Assembly (NCBI GenBank): GCA_902805475.1
Contig: CADCSX010000009.1
Span: 744,001-808,000 of the forward strand
DNA from: Entonaema liquescens
Lineage: Eukaryota; Ascomycota; Sordariomycetes; Xylariales; Xylariaceae
Length of the DNA stretch: 64,000 nt
Reading direction: 5' to 3'
Numbering within the stretch: the first letter of the stretch is position 1; every line of letters starts with the position of its first letter. Shown piece by piece: positions 36,222 to 46,869 of this stretch. Both the position numbers and the translations under genes were made by a program. The notes under the pieces were generated by a model. It was not told the origin of the DNA. It did no database searches and was given only the letters and a program-made list of their open reading frames with translations.

Positions 36222-37962
36222 TTTGGCTGTGGCTCTATGGTTTCTTCTTTGTATTGGTGTTTTCGGTGTTATATCGAGGGAGAGAGGGGAGGGGTGGGTG
36301 AAAGGAAAAGTGGTAGGTGGTAATAAGTATCTTCGTCAATCGAACTTATGTACCTAATAAGTATAAAAGCTTGTAGTTGGAGAAGTATGAGAGGTAGGTT
36401 TGCGAGAATCGCTCGTTTTGCGCTATATCTCGGGTTTGGTCGGTGGTTGTCGACGTTCCCTTGTCTGGGTAGATGATGTAGACGGTAAAAGGAAATGGGT
36501 TAAGTTACGGGTTCCCGCAATGAATTAAGTTCGATTCAAATGGAATCAAATCTAAAAGTTTCAAATCTCACTTTTGCGAGCCTTAGTCACGAATTCAATA
36601 CGGATCTTGGAGAAATAGAGGGGGAAATTACCTGTATGAATGACCTTCTCTATTACAGCCGGCGGTATGGATAATAAGTGACGGAATAAAGCTGGGACAT
36701 GAGGATAGTGGACCTTACCTAGGCAGTGGACAGAAGAAGCACATGCCGAGGTCCACTGAATCATACGCCAAACTGCGCCGGCAATTTCGCCCTACGTTTT
36801 GCCGGACGTAGATGCCCCAGGATTTAGTGTCCTTTCTGTATTGAAGCGATCTTTGCAATTGGAACATCTCATTGGTCCTAACTGCGTCCAATACGGAGTT
36901 AGCTTCCATTTCTAAATACAGTTATACATTTAGTCATACAGTTATACAGTTAAAGACATGTGCTCAACTAGGGGTGGTCACTTAGTTAGACAACACCTAA
37001 TAGTATCCACTGCCTCTAATACTGAATTAGAAACGGAAGTTGGCGCCAAAAACGGTAAAGGACAGCTTCGTCTTAACTAACTACCGTTTCATTCAACAGC
37101 ATCCATCTATCGATAGTAGTTGGGTGTCTACTCCTTCTCCAAGACATTGGGTATAAACTGATTCTCAAGCTACTGACTTCTCTTAAAGTATTCTCTTTAC
37201 ACACCATCTATACCAAGTTATTTTCAAACATATTTTCGTCTAGTAATTCTATATCTTTTATTAAGAGTAATATCATGACGATGTACCCGGTCAAGTCACC
37301 CTCAGTCTATATCGAAATACGCAAGCCTGAAATCGATCTCACCCTTTAAGTATATGAACCAGTATGAACTAGGACCTTATAACACCCTATACTCATACCT
37401 ATATATAGGCACTTGTATAGTAACTTAGCATCTCCGTATCATCGTGATAAAGGCTGACCACAATGCAAGTCACAGACGGGAAGTTTGGTGCAGGTCGGGA
37501 GGCATTTACGATCCTCAGTGAGGTAGGCTTGTGAGAAGGTTTTCTTACTTTCCCAACCTAGAAACTCCTCTCTATGAGATGCTACGGTGTCCGCGAGAAC
37601 CTCCAACCATTACCATAAACGCCTAGTCGTTGTAGGCAGACGGTAGAAAAAAAAAGTAAACCAGCTAATAAGTGTAGCCTACCTTTACTCGGAGCCGTAG
37701 TCGGTGACTTCGTGCACTCCATATAAACGAGAGACGATCAAAACCGAACCTGGATGCTCGGGTCCTAAACAATTCCCCCAAACAGGAAATGCGTCAACTG
37801 CGTCGTCGTAGCCGCCAAGGATTCGTCTAATAGTAAAATGCGGCCTGTCACATTCGTCCCTGGTGTCCTGGTAGACTGTCTTCGTAGTGATAACCTCGCG
37901 TGGCTGTTGCGGTCCTTAACGGTCGGGATATAAAGAATATATCTTGTCGAACCCAGAACTGC
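36222..37962. other. Intergenic PEX11-PRPP synthetase
   Basis: About 1.7 kb of PEX11 upstream region and PRPP synthetase 3'-flank. Short ORFs only, none with a domain. No repeat beyond short TATACAGTTA-type motifs near 36915-36950. Confidence 0.55.
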
Positions 37963-39515
37963 TCAGTCATACTGAAACAGAACGCTGATGGATTCACCGT
38001 GATGGATACGCCGGATGGCCTCGGCAAATATGGGCGCCACGTCCAATACTTCGAGCTTGGGGCATAGCCTCTTGTGTTCGTCCTGGGGAACCGAGTTGGT
38101 CACAATCACCTTATCAAGAGCTGAAGCATTGATGCGTGCAATGGCGTCACCACTGAAGACACCGTGTGTCAAGAGCGCATAAACCGCTGTAGCTCCCTCT
38201 TTGCGCACGAGCTTCGCGGCACGTGTAATGGTGTTGGCGGTATCGGCGAGATCATCAACCAGGATACAAACTCGATTCGCAACGTTCCCGACAAGCATCA
38301 TTGTCGCATTTTGCCGATCTGTGATTCGAGTGGGGCGTCGTTCCTAAATTTGCCGAATGAGTTTGAAGACGCGTACCGAATACATTCACCTTACCTTATG
38401 GATGAGAGCAAAATCCATGCCTAAACTATCGGCGATGGCAGTGGCTCTCTTCGCACCACCGGCGTCCGGACTCACAATCACGGCTTCCTTATAGTCGGGA
38501 ATGTTCTGCTGGATATAGCGCTTCAGCAGGGGTCGGCCATACAGATTGTCCATCGGAATGTCGAAGAAGCCCTGATACTGGGGATCATGAAGATCCAGGG
38601 CGACAACACTGCGACTCGCGTTAGCTACCATCTTTGTGATAAAACACCGAGTGGAAACAAAGCTACAGGGGAGCTTCAAGATCGAAGACTCCAGACAAGA
38701 GTAGCATATCCACCCTTGAGCTAAAGAGACACATACTGGTCCGCACCGGCACAGGTCAATAGATCTGCCACCAGAGTTCCAGCCTGCGCAACCCATCTCT
38801 TGTATCCGGGCTTGGCCTGAAAAGTGGAAATAAGTCCGGGGTTCTCGTAGTCATGGGTAGTATAGCTTCCTGTACGCGAATGCGTAAGGTAGTTTTGAGC
38901 CGAAGGTACATCTCCGTTCGTGCTTCCATTACCGTTGAAATAGTTTTCGCTATTAGTGCGAGCTAGGCCATTCCCAATCCCGTTGGAAAGGGATGTTTTG
39001 CTCATAACCCTCGCAAGGTCGGTCTCCTTGCCAAAGCTAGCACTCTTGATGATTCCAGGTGCAGGCGTGGCCGGGACGCTTTCAAACGTATACTTGTCTT
39101 TAGGGACTTCAGTTGGAGGTCTCGATAGAGGTGCCCCAACCTTATTATAGGGCAGGTCGGGTTGTCGAGAATAAGGAAATAAGGGAAGCACGGCTGTGAC
39201 GCGCTTTGCCGAACCCGTCTTGCAGGCAGATATCACTATTTAACTCTAGTTAGTCTCGACAATACGAGGGTTATAGGTTAAATCACGGCGCGTACTGATG
39301 CAAAGCTCTATGAGATGATCATTCACAGAACCACCTCCAGACTGGATGATGAAAACATCTTTGCCACGCACAGAGTCCTGAATCTCGCAGCGGGTCTCGC
39401 CAACTGAAAATTTGCTCAATATACGATTACCAGGGGGTATTCCGAGCATATTGCACACGGACTCCGAGAGGGCTGGATGGGAGTTCCCGGAGAGGATGAC
39501 AATGTTTCTAACCAT
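37963..39515 (-). CDS. Ribose-phosphate pyrophosphokinase (PRPP synthetase) with large insertion
   Basis: Exons 39515-39296, 39235-38737, 38608-38395 and 38343-37963, giving 437 aa. The usual length is about 320 aa. It makes PRPP from ribose-5-phosphate and ATP for nucleotide, His and Trp synthesis. Visible motifs are GNSHPALSESV near the N-terminus, PLFPYSRQPD at the ATP site, DLHDPQYQGFFDIP, VSPDAGGAKRAT and the PRPP-binding VCILVDDLADTANTI. Between the ATP-site segment and LVADLLTCAGADHV lies an insertion of about 110 residues rich in Ser, Asn, Thr and Gly. Yeast Prs1 and Prs5 also carry non-homologous insertions linked to cell-integrity signalling, so this is probably that class of subunit. 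A 7-mer tandem repeat lies about 260 bp upstream. Confidence 0.95.
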
Positions 39516-40543
39516 GTTGACGATCTAGTATGGGAAGAAAAAGGCGGTGTCGAGAGAGAAAGATGACTTTTGATAAGAATGTACAGTTGTCTTATAGAAG
39601 AGGGTACAGCGGTATTATAGGATGGTGTCGTATGTAGTGCCTGTTGTTCTCGAGTATGTATTCAAGGTTTATTGCTGCAGAGCGATCCTATTTTTGGTCC
39701 GATTACGGTGGTAGTCCTATGTATGAAGGCGGTACTGGGGTGTTGAGCTTTGAGAGAGCTTGATGGAAGACGGGAGACGGGAGACGGGAGACTGGAGACG
39801 GGAGACGAAGAGGTTACAAGAGGTCACAAGACCCAAGAAAGAGAGCAAGGACAAGTTCAGGTCTCAAGCTGAAGCGACGATGAACAAGTTCGCAAAAGAG
39901 ATCCTGAAACCCTAGAGAAGATCCATGGTGAAGATTGGAATAACGAGTTTTGGATGGAAGTGTGCGCAATCGTACTTGTTGAAAGTCTGGTTACGGCTGC
40001 ATGACAGGAGAAGAAAGATTGGAGGGATGATTTTCCTTGAATCCAATTGACCGCGGGGCTCACCACCTGCGACGAAAAAAAAAAAAAATAAAAAAATTTC
40101 TGCCGGGTTACGCAAACGGAGCTCAAGTGATGTTAGTGGGCAATTGTGGGCACTGTTTCGGTGGCAATCACTACGAGCTAAACGTCAGTACTACCCTTTT
40201 TATGACCTGTTGCAACCTGCTGCAACCTGCTGCTACGTGCTGGTGAGTGCTGCAACTCCACCTATGTCCACTAAGATTCAGGCTTGTCAGCCTCTGTCCC
40301 AGCAAAACCCCCCGCCTGTGTTTCATAGGCCCATAACAACTACGGCTAGGAGGCTAGGATGGGGCGTTACCGCTAATGTTCTTTATTTGGAGGATAGCCG
40401 TTATTGGCCGAGCACCTCCTAGATTTGCCGACTTCATGCCATAATGTGCCATACTTGCTTCCGTTCTACCTTTTGGTACCTTGTCACCTTGTAAATTATC
40501 CCGTCGTCATTGAAGTTAATATCACAAAATGCAAGTGCTTACA
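39516..40543. promoter_or_regulatory. Upstream region of PRPP synthetase gene
   Basis: Purine-rich leader and promoter DNA, including the GGGAGAC tandem repeat and a poly-A run near 40075-40095. A short CAACCTGCTG duplication occurs near 40213-40235. No gene supported. Confidence 0.5.
39772..39806. repeat. Five tandem copies of 7-mer GGGAGAC
   Basis: Direct reading shows GGGAGAC five times in a row; the fourth copy has T for the first G. It lies upstream of the PRPP synthetase start, within its presumed promoter or leader. Confidence 0.9.
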
Positions 40544-41246
40544 TACCTTAGCGCGCGGGGGGGGTATTTGAAAATGCTTACAGTGATAATATTAACCTTG
40601 AAAATTCTTATATAAAAATATTAAAAAATAAATTGATTTTAATTTTTAAAAATTATTATTATAATTATATTAAACGTAAAAAAATATTAAAAAATATAAT
40701 TATTTTATTATATAATAATTTTATTTTTATAATATTTTTTTAATTTTTTAATATAATATTACGGATATAAATATATTAAAATAAAAATTATTTTCGAATA
40801 ATTATTATTTTAAATTCGGTTTCGTTTAAAAAATATTATATTCGTAAAATAAAAATTATATATGTTAATTTTAAACTTTTATATAATTAATGTTATTAAA
40901 TAATTAATTTAATAAATTAATTATTTGTTAAATTAATTAATAAATATATTAAATTTTTTAAAAAATTATTTTTTTTTAATAAAAATTATACGTTCGAATT
41001 TTATTTATTTTCGTAATTTTTAAGTTTTTTTTTTTATTTTATATTTATTTATATTTATTTATATTATATATATATTATAACGTAATCGTATTTTTTTTTA
41101 AAAATATATTATAATTTTAAAATCATTTTAATTTAAAATAATTATATATTATAAATATATTATATATATAAATTTATATTTAATACGAAAATTATTTAAT
41201 AAACAATCGTTTTATTTACATGTTTATATAAATTTATTTTAATAAA

Positions 41247-41853
41247 AGCAACACTAGTTCGGCAATGGGGGGCGTACTAGGTCGGCAGTAGCCACAATTG
41301 CTTTGTACCAATAAGTACCTCCCCCCGCATACAAATTTACTAGTAATGACTTGTAACCTTTGGCAAATCTTATCTTTCGTGGCTTTCTACCATGCACACC
41401 CTCCTATTGGTCAAATTTCTCACGGCCTACCCGGCAATATTCTTGTAAGGCCTCAACCCCTTCAAATCGTCAATTCCACAATATAGTAATCAAAAATTGT
41501 ACGGTCGCATACGCGCATTTCGCTTCGAAATAGGCAACAAACCAGGTCCTTATCAAATTGACGATTTAACTAATTGATTGACTGACTGACTGACTGACTG
41601 ACTGACTGACTGACTGACTGACTGACTGATTGATTGACTGGCTTGTTGAATAGGTAGGTAGGTAGATAATGAGGTAGATTAAGAGATAAGGGCAATTTGG
41701 CGGGGTTTGCAGAGGAGATACAATCGTATATTAGTAAATTTGTATGGCGATACAAGTAGTACTTATGCGATTTTCGCGAGTGTGGCGCTCCCATATAAAA
41801 GTGTGTGGCTACTGCCGACCTAGTACGCCCCCCACTGCCGAACTAGTGTTGCT
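41247..41853. mobile_element. Inner nested TIR element (MITE-like), little degraded
   Basis: Ends 41247-41296 and 41804-41853 are 50-base inverted repeats differing at one position (A versus G). They run from AGCAACACTAGTTCGGCA through GCGTACTAGGTCGGCAGT to GCCACA. Possible flanking target duplications of 8-9 bases (TTTAATAA left, TTCAATAA right, one C/T change) would fit an hAT-like insertion, but AT-rich surroundings weaken that. It contains a TGAC microsatellite and no ORF with a domain. It is inserted inside the outer element and is far less AT-biased, so it is younger. Confidence 0.85.
41579..41628. repeat. TGAC tetranucleotide microsatellite
   Basis: About twelve perfect TGAC units, edged by degenerate TGAT units, lie inside the inner TIR element. 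Confidence 0.95.
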
Positions 41854-41915
41854 CTTCAATAAATTGATATTATTATTGTAAGTATTTTCAAATACTTCCC
41901 CCGCGCGGTAAAGTA

Positions 41916-42457
41916 CATACCTATTTAGCATTTATATATCGGAACACTAGGTACATACATATAAAATCCTTTTCACTAACAAGAATTTGTCATAAATTGA
42001 AGGAATATTAATATTATCTAATGAGATATTTCCTATTTGTTATTAACTTCGAGGCACTTTCTATTGTTAAGTTCTCGAGTTTGCATAACTAATTTTTAAT
42101 ACTTATATAGGTACTTAGAAGAGGTAATTATAAGCTTAGGTATTCATCCGATCTCATCTCACCGCCAAGGAGTCGAGGCCATCAGATCTGATTGAGTCAG
42201 CCGGGCTAGATTTGAAGCCACAGCATCACATGAGGCTGAGGCACGTTCCTTTTTTTGTTCGCTTGCTTACCTACTTATCCACCAAGGTACCTGAATAGGA
42301 ATCAATCTATTACCATCCATATTAAAGGGAATCGTATACTATTTACTTAGTTTTGAGGTTCCATGGTATTGGTTAACTAATTAAGCTGTACCTGCGCGCT
42401 CCTGTAATACACTTATAAGACAACTCTATTTTTGAATAACTAAGGTAGTTATCTGCT
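41916..42457. promoter_or_regulatory. Intergenic, upstream of DNA glycosylase gene
   Basis: AT-leaning DNA with no supported gene. It holds the presumed promoter of the Fpg-type glycosylase. Confidence 0.5.
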
Positions 42458-43835
42458 ATGCCTGAGATTGCCGAAGGTAAGACGAGACAAGCTCAGCAGC
42501 GTTACATTTTACACCGAACCCGGACGCGTCTTATATTAACCCGTCTAAAGTCGCTCGTATCGTCCACTTCCTCCGCATACACATAACTGGTAAAACTATC
42601 AGTAAGGTGATAGCACCAGACGACAGCAATGTATTTGGTAAAGTCGGGACCAGCGGTCCTGCGTTTGAAAAGGCTCTCACGGGGAAGAAGGTAGTCGAAG
42701 TCGGGAGCCAAGGCAAGTATTTTTGGATGGTGTTGTCTAAACCGCCGCATCCCGTTATGCACCTGGGTAAGTTTATACTTCTTCTATGGACACGAACCTT
42801 GTGTTAACACTGCCAACAGGAATGACCGGATGGGTTCAGATCAGGGGTATACAAACCGGATACACGCGCTACATTGAAAGGACGAAAAACGATATAGAGG
42901 AATGGCCTCCAAAATACTGGAAGTTTCATCTCGAGACAGACGGCGATCCCAAAGTAGAAGTTGCCTTCACCGACTTCCGGCGGTTCGGCCGCATCCGTCT
43001 CGTAGATTGCCCCGGTGAGGAAATCAGGAAACACTCGCCTCTCGTTGAGAACGGGCCGGACCCGGTCATCGATAAAGACGTGTTTACTGAAGACTTCTTG
43101 CGGCAGAAGATGAAGCGCCGACACGTGCCTATCAAGGCCCTGCTGCTGGACCAATCTACAATCAGCGGTATTGGAAACTGGGTTGGCGATGAGATTATGT
43201 ACCAAGCCAAGTTGCATCCGGAGCAGTACTGCGATGACTTCGACGATGCGGACATCAGCACGTTGTACAAGGCCATTAAGTACGTGTGCGAGACCGCGGT
43301 GGAAAAACTAGGGGACTCGGATCAGTTCCCCGAAGACTGGCTATTCAAGCACCGCTGGGGTAAGGGGAAGAAAGACTCCCCTACGACCCTGCCAAATGGA
43401 GAGAAGATCATCCATATCACGGTCGGTGGCCGTACTAGCTGCGTAGTCCCTGGCGTGCAAAAGAAAAGGGGGAAAACTACCATCGATGACGTCAACGAAG
43501 AATCTGCAGGGCCGGAAGATGAGACGGAGAGCCGTTTCTTTACCGGCAAGGGCAAGGGCAGGGGCAAGGGTAAAGGGAGGAAGCAAGTAAAGAGCGAGAT
43601 AGAGGCAGAGGCAGAAGAGCGACCGAGCAAGAAGGCCAAACTTACAAAATCGAAGAGAACTTCAAAAGTCAAGGAGGAAGAAGAAGAGGGAGAAGGGATT
43701 GAGGAGGAGGAAAAACCTACTCCAAAAGCATCACGGAAACCCGCCAAACAGAAGAAAGCAGAGGCGACGCTGATCAAACCGGAGCCCGAATTGGGGAGAA
43801 GGCGATCAAGTAGGCTTAGTCGTGTAGCGGCCTGA
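42458..43835 (+). CDS. Formamidopyrimidine-DNA glycosylase (Fpg/Nei family)
   Basis: Exons 42458-42476 (19 nt), 42551-42766 and 42820-43835, giving 416 aa. It excises oxidised purines and nicks the abasic site in base-excision repair. The start MPE places Pro2 and Glu3, the catalytic N-terminal residues, in the tiny first exon, and both depend on that exon being correct. The helix-two-turn-helix reads QSTISGIGNWVGDEIMYQA. No CxxC...CxxC zinc finger follows; instead there is THTVGG-like ITVGGRTS, as in the zincless Fpg proteins of plants and fungi. The tail of about 120 residues is rich in Lys, Arg, Gly and Glu (GKGKGRGKGKGRK), probably nuclear targeting and DNA contact. Convergent with the next gene. 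Confidence 0.92.
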
Positions 43836-43837
43836 TC

Positions 43838-43857
43838 CATCGGCCTCTTGGCCGATG
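43838..43857 (+). terminator. Perfect 8-bp stem, 4-base loop hairpin just after the glycosylase stop codon
   Basis: CATCGGCC, loop TCTT, GGCCGATG begins two bases after the stop codon. It is an unusually neat hairpin for a fungal 3' UTR and may affect mRNA 3' processing or stability. Listed under terminator for want of a better class. Confidence 0.5.
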
Positions 43858-44275
43858 ATGGTTTTATGTAGTGTAGGATAACAGATATGGGTATATGGAA
43901 TAGGCGTTATTACCCTTTGCAGGCAGTATGTATAAATATTAATACATTGTATACGGCGCATTTTTCTAAAAGGAACGGGTATAAGATATGAGCTTCCCTC
44001 CGAGTTCCCGACTCTGTACAGGTATGACCGCTACGCATCTCTACTTTCCATAGCATAAATCCCACAGCCAAAAGAGTAGAAGTCAGTAATTTGGTTAACA
44101 ATCATCATGCATCGTGAGTATACCCTTACAACATAACGCCTTGCGGTAAAAATGTTAGACAACGCTAGGGGTATCAGTATCAACAGTACTGCCTCCCTAT
44201 TTTCCCACATCTCTCCTCTATTTGGACCCCTTTCTAACCGCTTCCTCCTTGCGTCCGCGCAGCACGAGCGTAGCC
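43858..44275. other. Short intergenic between convergent genes
   Basis: 3'-flanks of the glycosylase and the 706-aa protein gene. Nothing else seen. Confidence 0.6.
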
Positions 44276-46451
44276 TTACTCGATACTCATGCGCATGAGC
44301 CCGTCATTTGTATCCACCATGCCCTGGAATCCGACTCTACCTTTTCCATTTATCACCCTCCCGCCATTTCCATTTCCATTCCCGTTGCCGTTCCCGCCGA
44401 CACTCCCGCTCTCGCTTGGCGTCCCCGTCCCCGACGTCTTATCTCGCTCTCTTTCGCCACCATGATTACTTCCCGGCCTTGAGCCCGGTCCCCAGGGACC
44501 CCCATCCCTCTGCAGCGGGCTCTGGGTCACTGGCGACCCGTGCACGCTGTTCATTCCAGGGCTGACAGCACGCCTCTTTAACCCGTGCGTGTCGAAGTAG
44601 TCGTCGTCCCGTCGTCTCTTGTTGTTGATGCGCCGCGTGATCTCTGCTGCGGTCGGCGGGATGCCGCCTCCTTGTAGCATGGATGGTGGGAGGGAAGACT
44701 GTTGCGGGGTATCCGACTTTTGGCTCTCGCTTCCAGGTGTTCGGCCAGCATTCTGGCCTTGTCCGAACAGGCCAGGGCCCGCTGATAAAGAGGGTGAGTC
44801 CATATTAATGTCCTCGCTCATCCCGGATGAAGACCCCCTAGGCAGTAGGGATGAGGGCGGTGGCGTAGTTCGCGTGCCTGCGACGCTGCTTGTCTCGGAG
44901 AAATTCTCCCAGAAGTTTTTGCCCTTAGAGTTCCTTAAGGCCTGCTGCTTAAAGCTACTCGACAAGCCGGAGTCAGTCATCATATCGTCTTCCGGTATGT
45001 CGTCGAGAGAGTCTTGTGCAGTCCCTAAGTTTGGAGAGGATTGGGCGGTAGACAGGTTAGGAATGTCTAAAGCCGGGGGCATACCAGGTGGTACACGGGG
45101 CTCGAGATCCATATCGCTTTCGCGGACTTGCCGAATCACTTCCGCTTCTCGGCGAGTCTCCGAGTCTACTGGGGCGCTCTCTTCCATGAGGGCAGCGCGA
45201 ATACGCGCGAAACCCTTCGTCTTTGGCTAAGAGCGTATTTAGCAAACCCAAATTTAGTATAATACAAGTAGCAGGACTCACCAGCAGACTGCCCCGCCTT
45301 GTGACGGCCCTCTTAACAACGCCTCTCGTACCATCCCTCGATAGAGTATCACTCGCATCTATAGATTTGTCATCGCTCTCGCTGCCCGAAATATGCAGCT
45401 GGTTAGCAGCCCAGCTGATACTTTCTCTTCGATTATGGGGGATAGAAGAATCTCTAAGATCCTTAACGACGTTGTTAGGTGGCGACTTGGAAAAGGAGGG
45501 AGCGGCAGGGCTAAAGCCTAGGCCAGCTAAACCCCGCGGTCTTTTTTTAGGATGCCGGCGCGGCCGTGTTCGGAAGCTCTGAAGACTGTTGGCGGCTGGT
45601 GATGCTCCTGGCATCCACGGGACGACGTTATTGCCCGAGCCAAAGGGTAAGTTCCTCAGCTGCTGACTACCTTTAGAGACCTGCGGTGTGCTGAAGATAG
45701 CATCCTCCATTTCTTCATCCATAAGGTCATCATCACCGGAACTAGAGGATGAATCCGACAGAAGGGGATTTGTGCTGCCGACGGAGCTAGAGATGTTCAT
45801 GCGCTCTTGATTACCCATCATAGACCACAATGAAGTGGCGGATTGTTCTTGACCATAATGTCCATTACCGCGACCGGGTATGTTCATAGCGCGTCCGCCG
45901 ATAGTGGGTGAAGAATCAGGAGAGGATTGTTCGGCAAGGGTGGAATGATGTAAGCTGGTGGCGGCTCTGGAGAAATCTAAGCCACGAGAGCGACGAGGTA
46001 AGATGTTGGTTGGTGAAGCATAGATCTGCGAATGATCAAGTTTAGGGGAAAGAGGGGCAAGTTTGACGTGGTTGGGCGTTTGAGCTGGCGAAACAGAATC
46101 GCACTGTGGCATTTGTATCGACAATCCGCGCATAGGAAATTCTGGTCGTCTGGGTGTAACTGGAGTAGTAGCAATAATACCTGACGACGTTGTTGTATCT
46201 TGGTTTCTATCCTTAATTAAAGAATGATCCGTATCGTCTTTCGATGTTCGTCTTGATGCTTCAAGTATATGTGGAGATGGTGATAATTGTGTGCCTCCTC
46301 CGTCAGATAAACTTCGTGGTTTTGAGAGTGGTGATCTCTCGATATTTCCAAATCCCTGATTCCCCAGGCCTCCATACACCTCGCTCTTCATATCTTCATC
46401 CATCACTGCTATATCGTCATATCTATCTGTAGCCATTCGAATCGCATCCAT
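44276..46451 (-). CDS. Unrecognised, mostly disordered nuclear-type protein
   Basis: Exons 46451-45282 and 45226-44276, giving 706 aa. I do not recognise the family. The protein is rich in Ser, Pro, Gly and Asn, with many SP/TP sites suited to CDK or MAPK phosphorylation. An acidic patch (GDDDLMDEEMEDA) is followed by VVPWMPG and the basic stretch RRHPKKRPRGLAGLGFSP. The intron then joins RRGSLL to PKTKGFARIRAALMEE, and a Glu/Arg-rich helix follows (ETRREAEVIRQVRESD). Near the C-terminus are NNKRRRDDDYFDTHGLKRRA and a GNGNGNGNGG tract. The two basic stretches look like nuclear localisation signals. The short conserved-looking islands within disorder suggest a regulatory or transcription-linked role, but that is inference. 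ATG 46451 is used; Met6 is an alternative. Confidence 0.82.
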
Positions 46452-46869
46452 TTATATAAGTCGCATGCAGAAGTTAGCGCTTACGGGAGTCCGTCAGGTG
46501 TTTTCGGCTGTTAAAGAATCGCAACTCCCGAGTGGAGAATCGAATTGGACCGTCTTTCGTGTCGTAGCGGTGCCGACATGGGATAACAGAGCATCGCTCA
46601 TTCGAGATGTGTATTAAAGAGAAAAAATATGGGGGGGAATTAGGAATGAAGGTGGAAATTGTGACGTCGCGTCATGTCACGGTAAACGCGGGCCAGCGAT
46701 ATAAACGCTTATCGATAATAGAGTTGCACGAATCATTGCGATTGCCGAACTCTATTAGCCGCCAATCACTAGGTTCAATGCTAATATTTACGGACCGTAA
46801 TATTTACTGTATAAAGGCATGTACTTTTTTCTATAAATAGATGCCTGTTGTTGCTAACTTTGGTATAAT
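46452..46869. promoter_or_regulatory. Upstream region of the 706-aa protein gene
   Basis: Ordinary base composition, no gene. It grades abruptly into the AT-only block near 46870. Confidence 0.5.

Larger units (their letters stand above)
40544..41915. mobile_element. Outer AT-saturated TIR element, interrupted by a nested element
   Basis: The left end (TACCTTAGCGCGCGGGGG...) and the reverse complement of the right end (TACTTTACCGCGCGGGGG...) align for about 47 bases through GTATTTGAAAAT and CTTACA. Differences are mostly G/A or C/T. The left interior (about 40590-41245) is almost pure A+T, and its surviving C and G are mostly CpG. The right end is split off by the 607-bp inner element at 41247-41853. 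Removing that insert leaves about 765 bp. No ORF. It is likely a RIP-saturated non-autonomous DNA transposon older than the insert. Confidence 0.8.

Noticed and set aside
43322..43840. 172-aa minus-strand ORF
   Set aside because: Reverse reading of the Lys/Glu-rich tail of the DNA glycosylase, giving Ser/Leu/Phe-rich nonsense.
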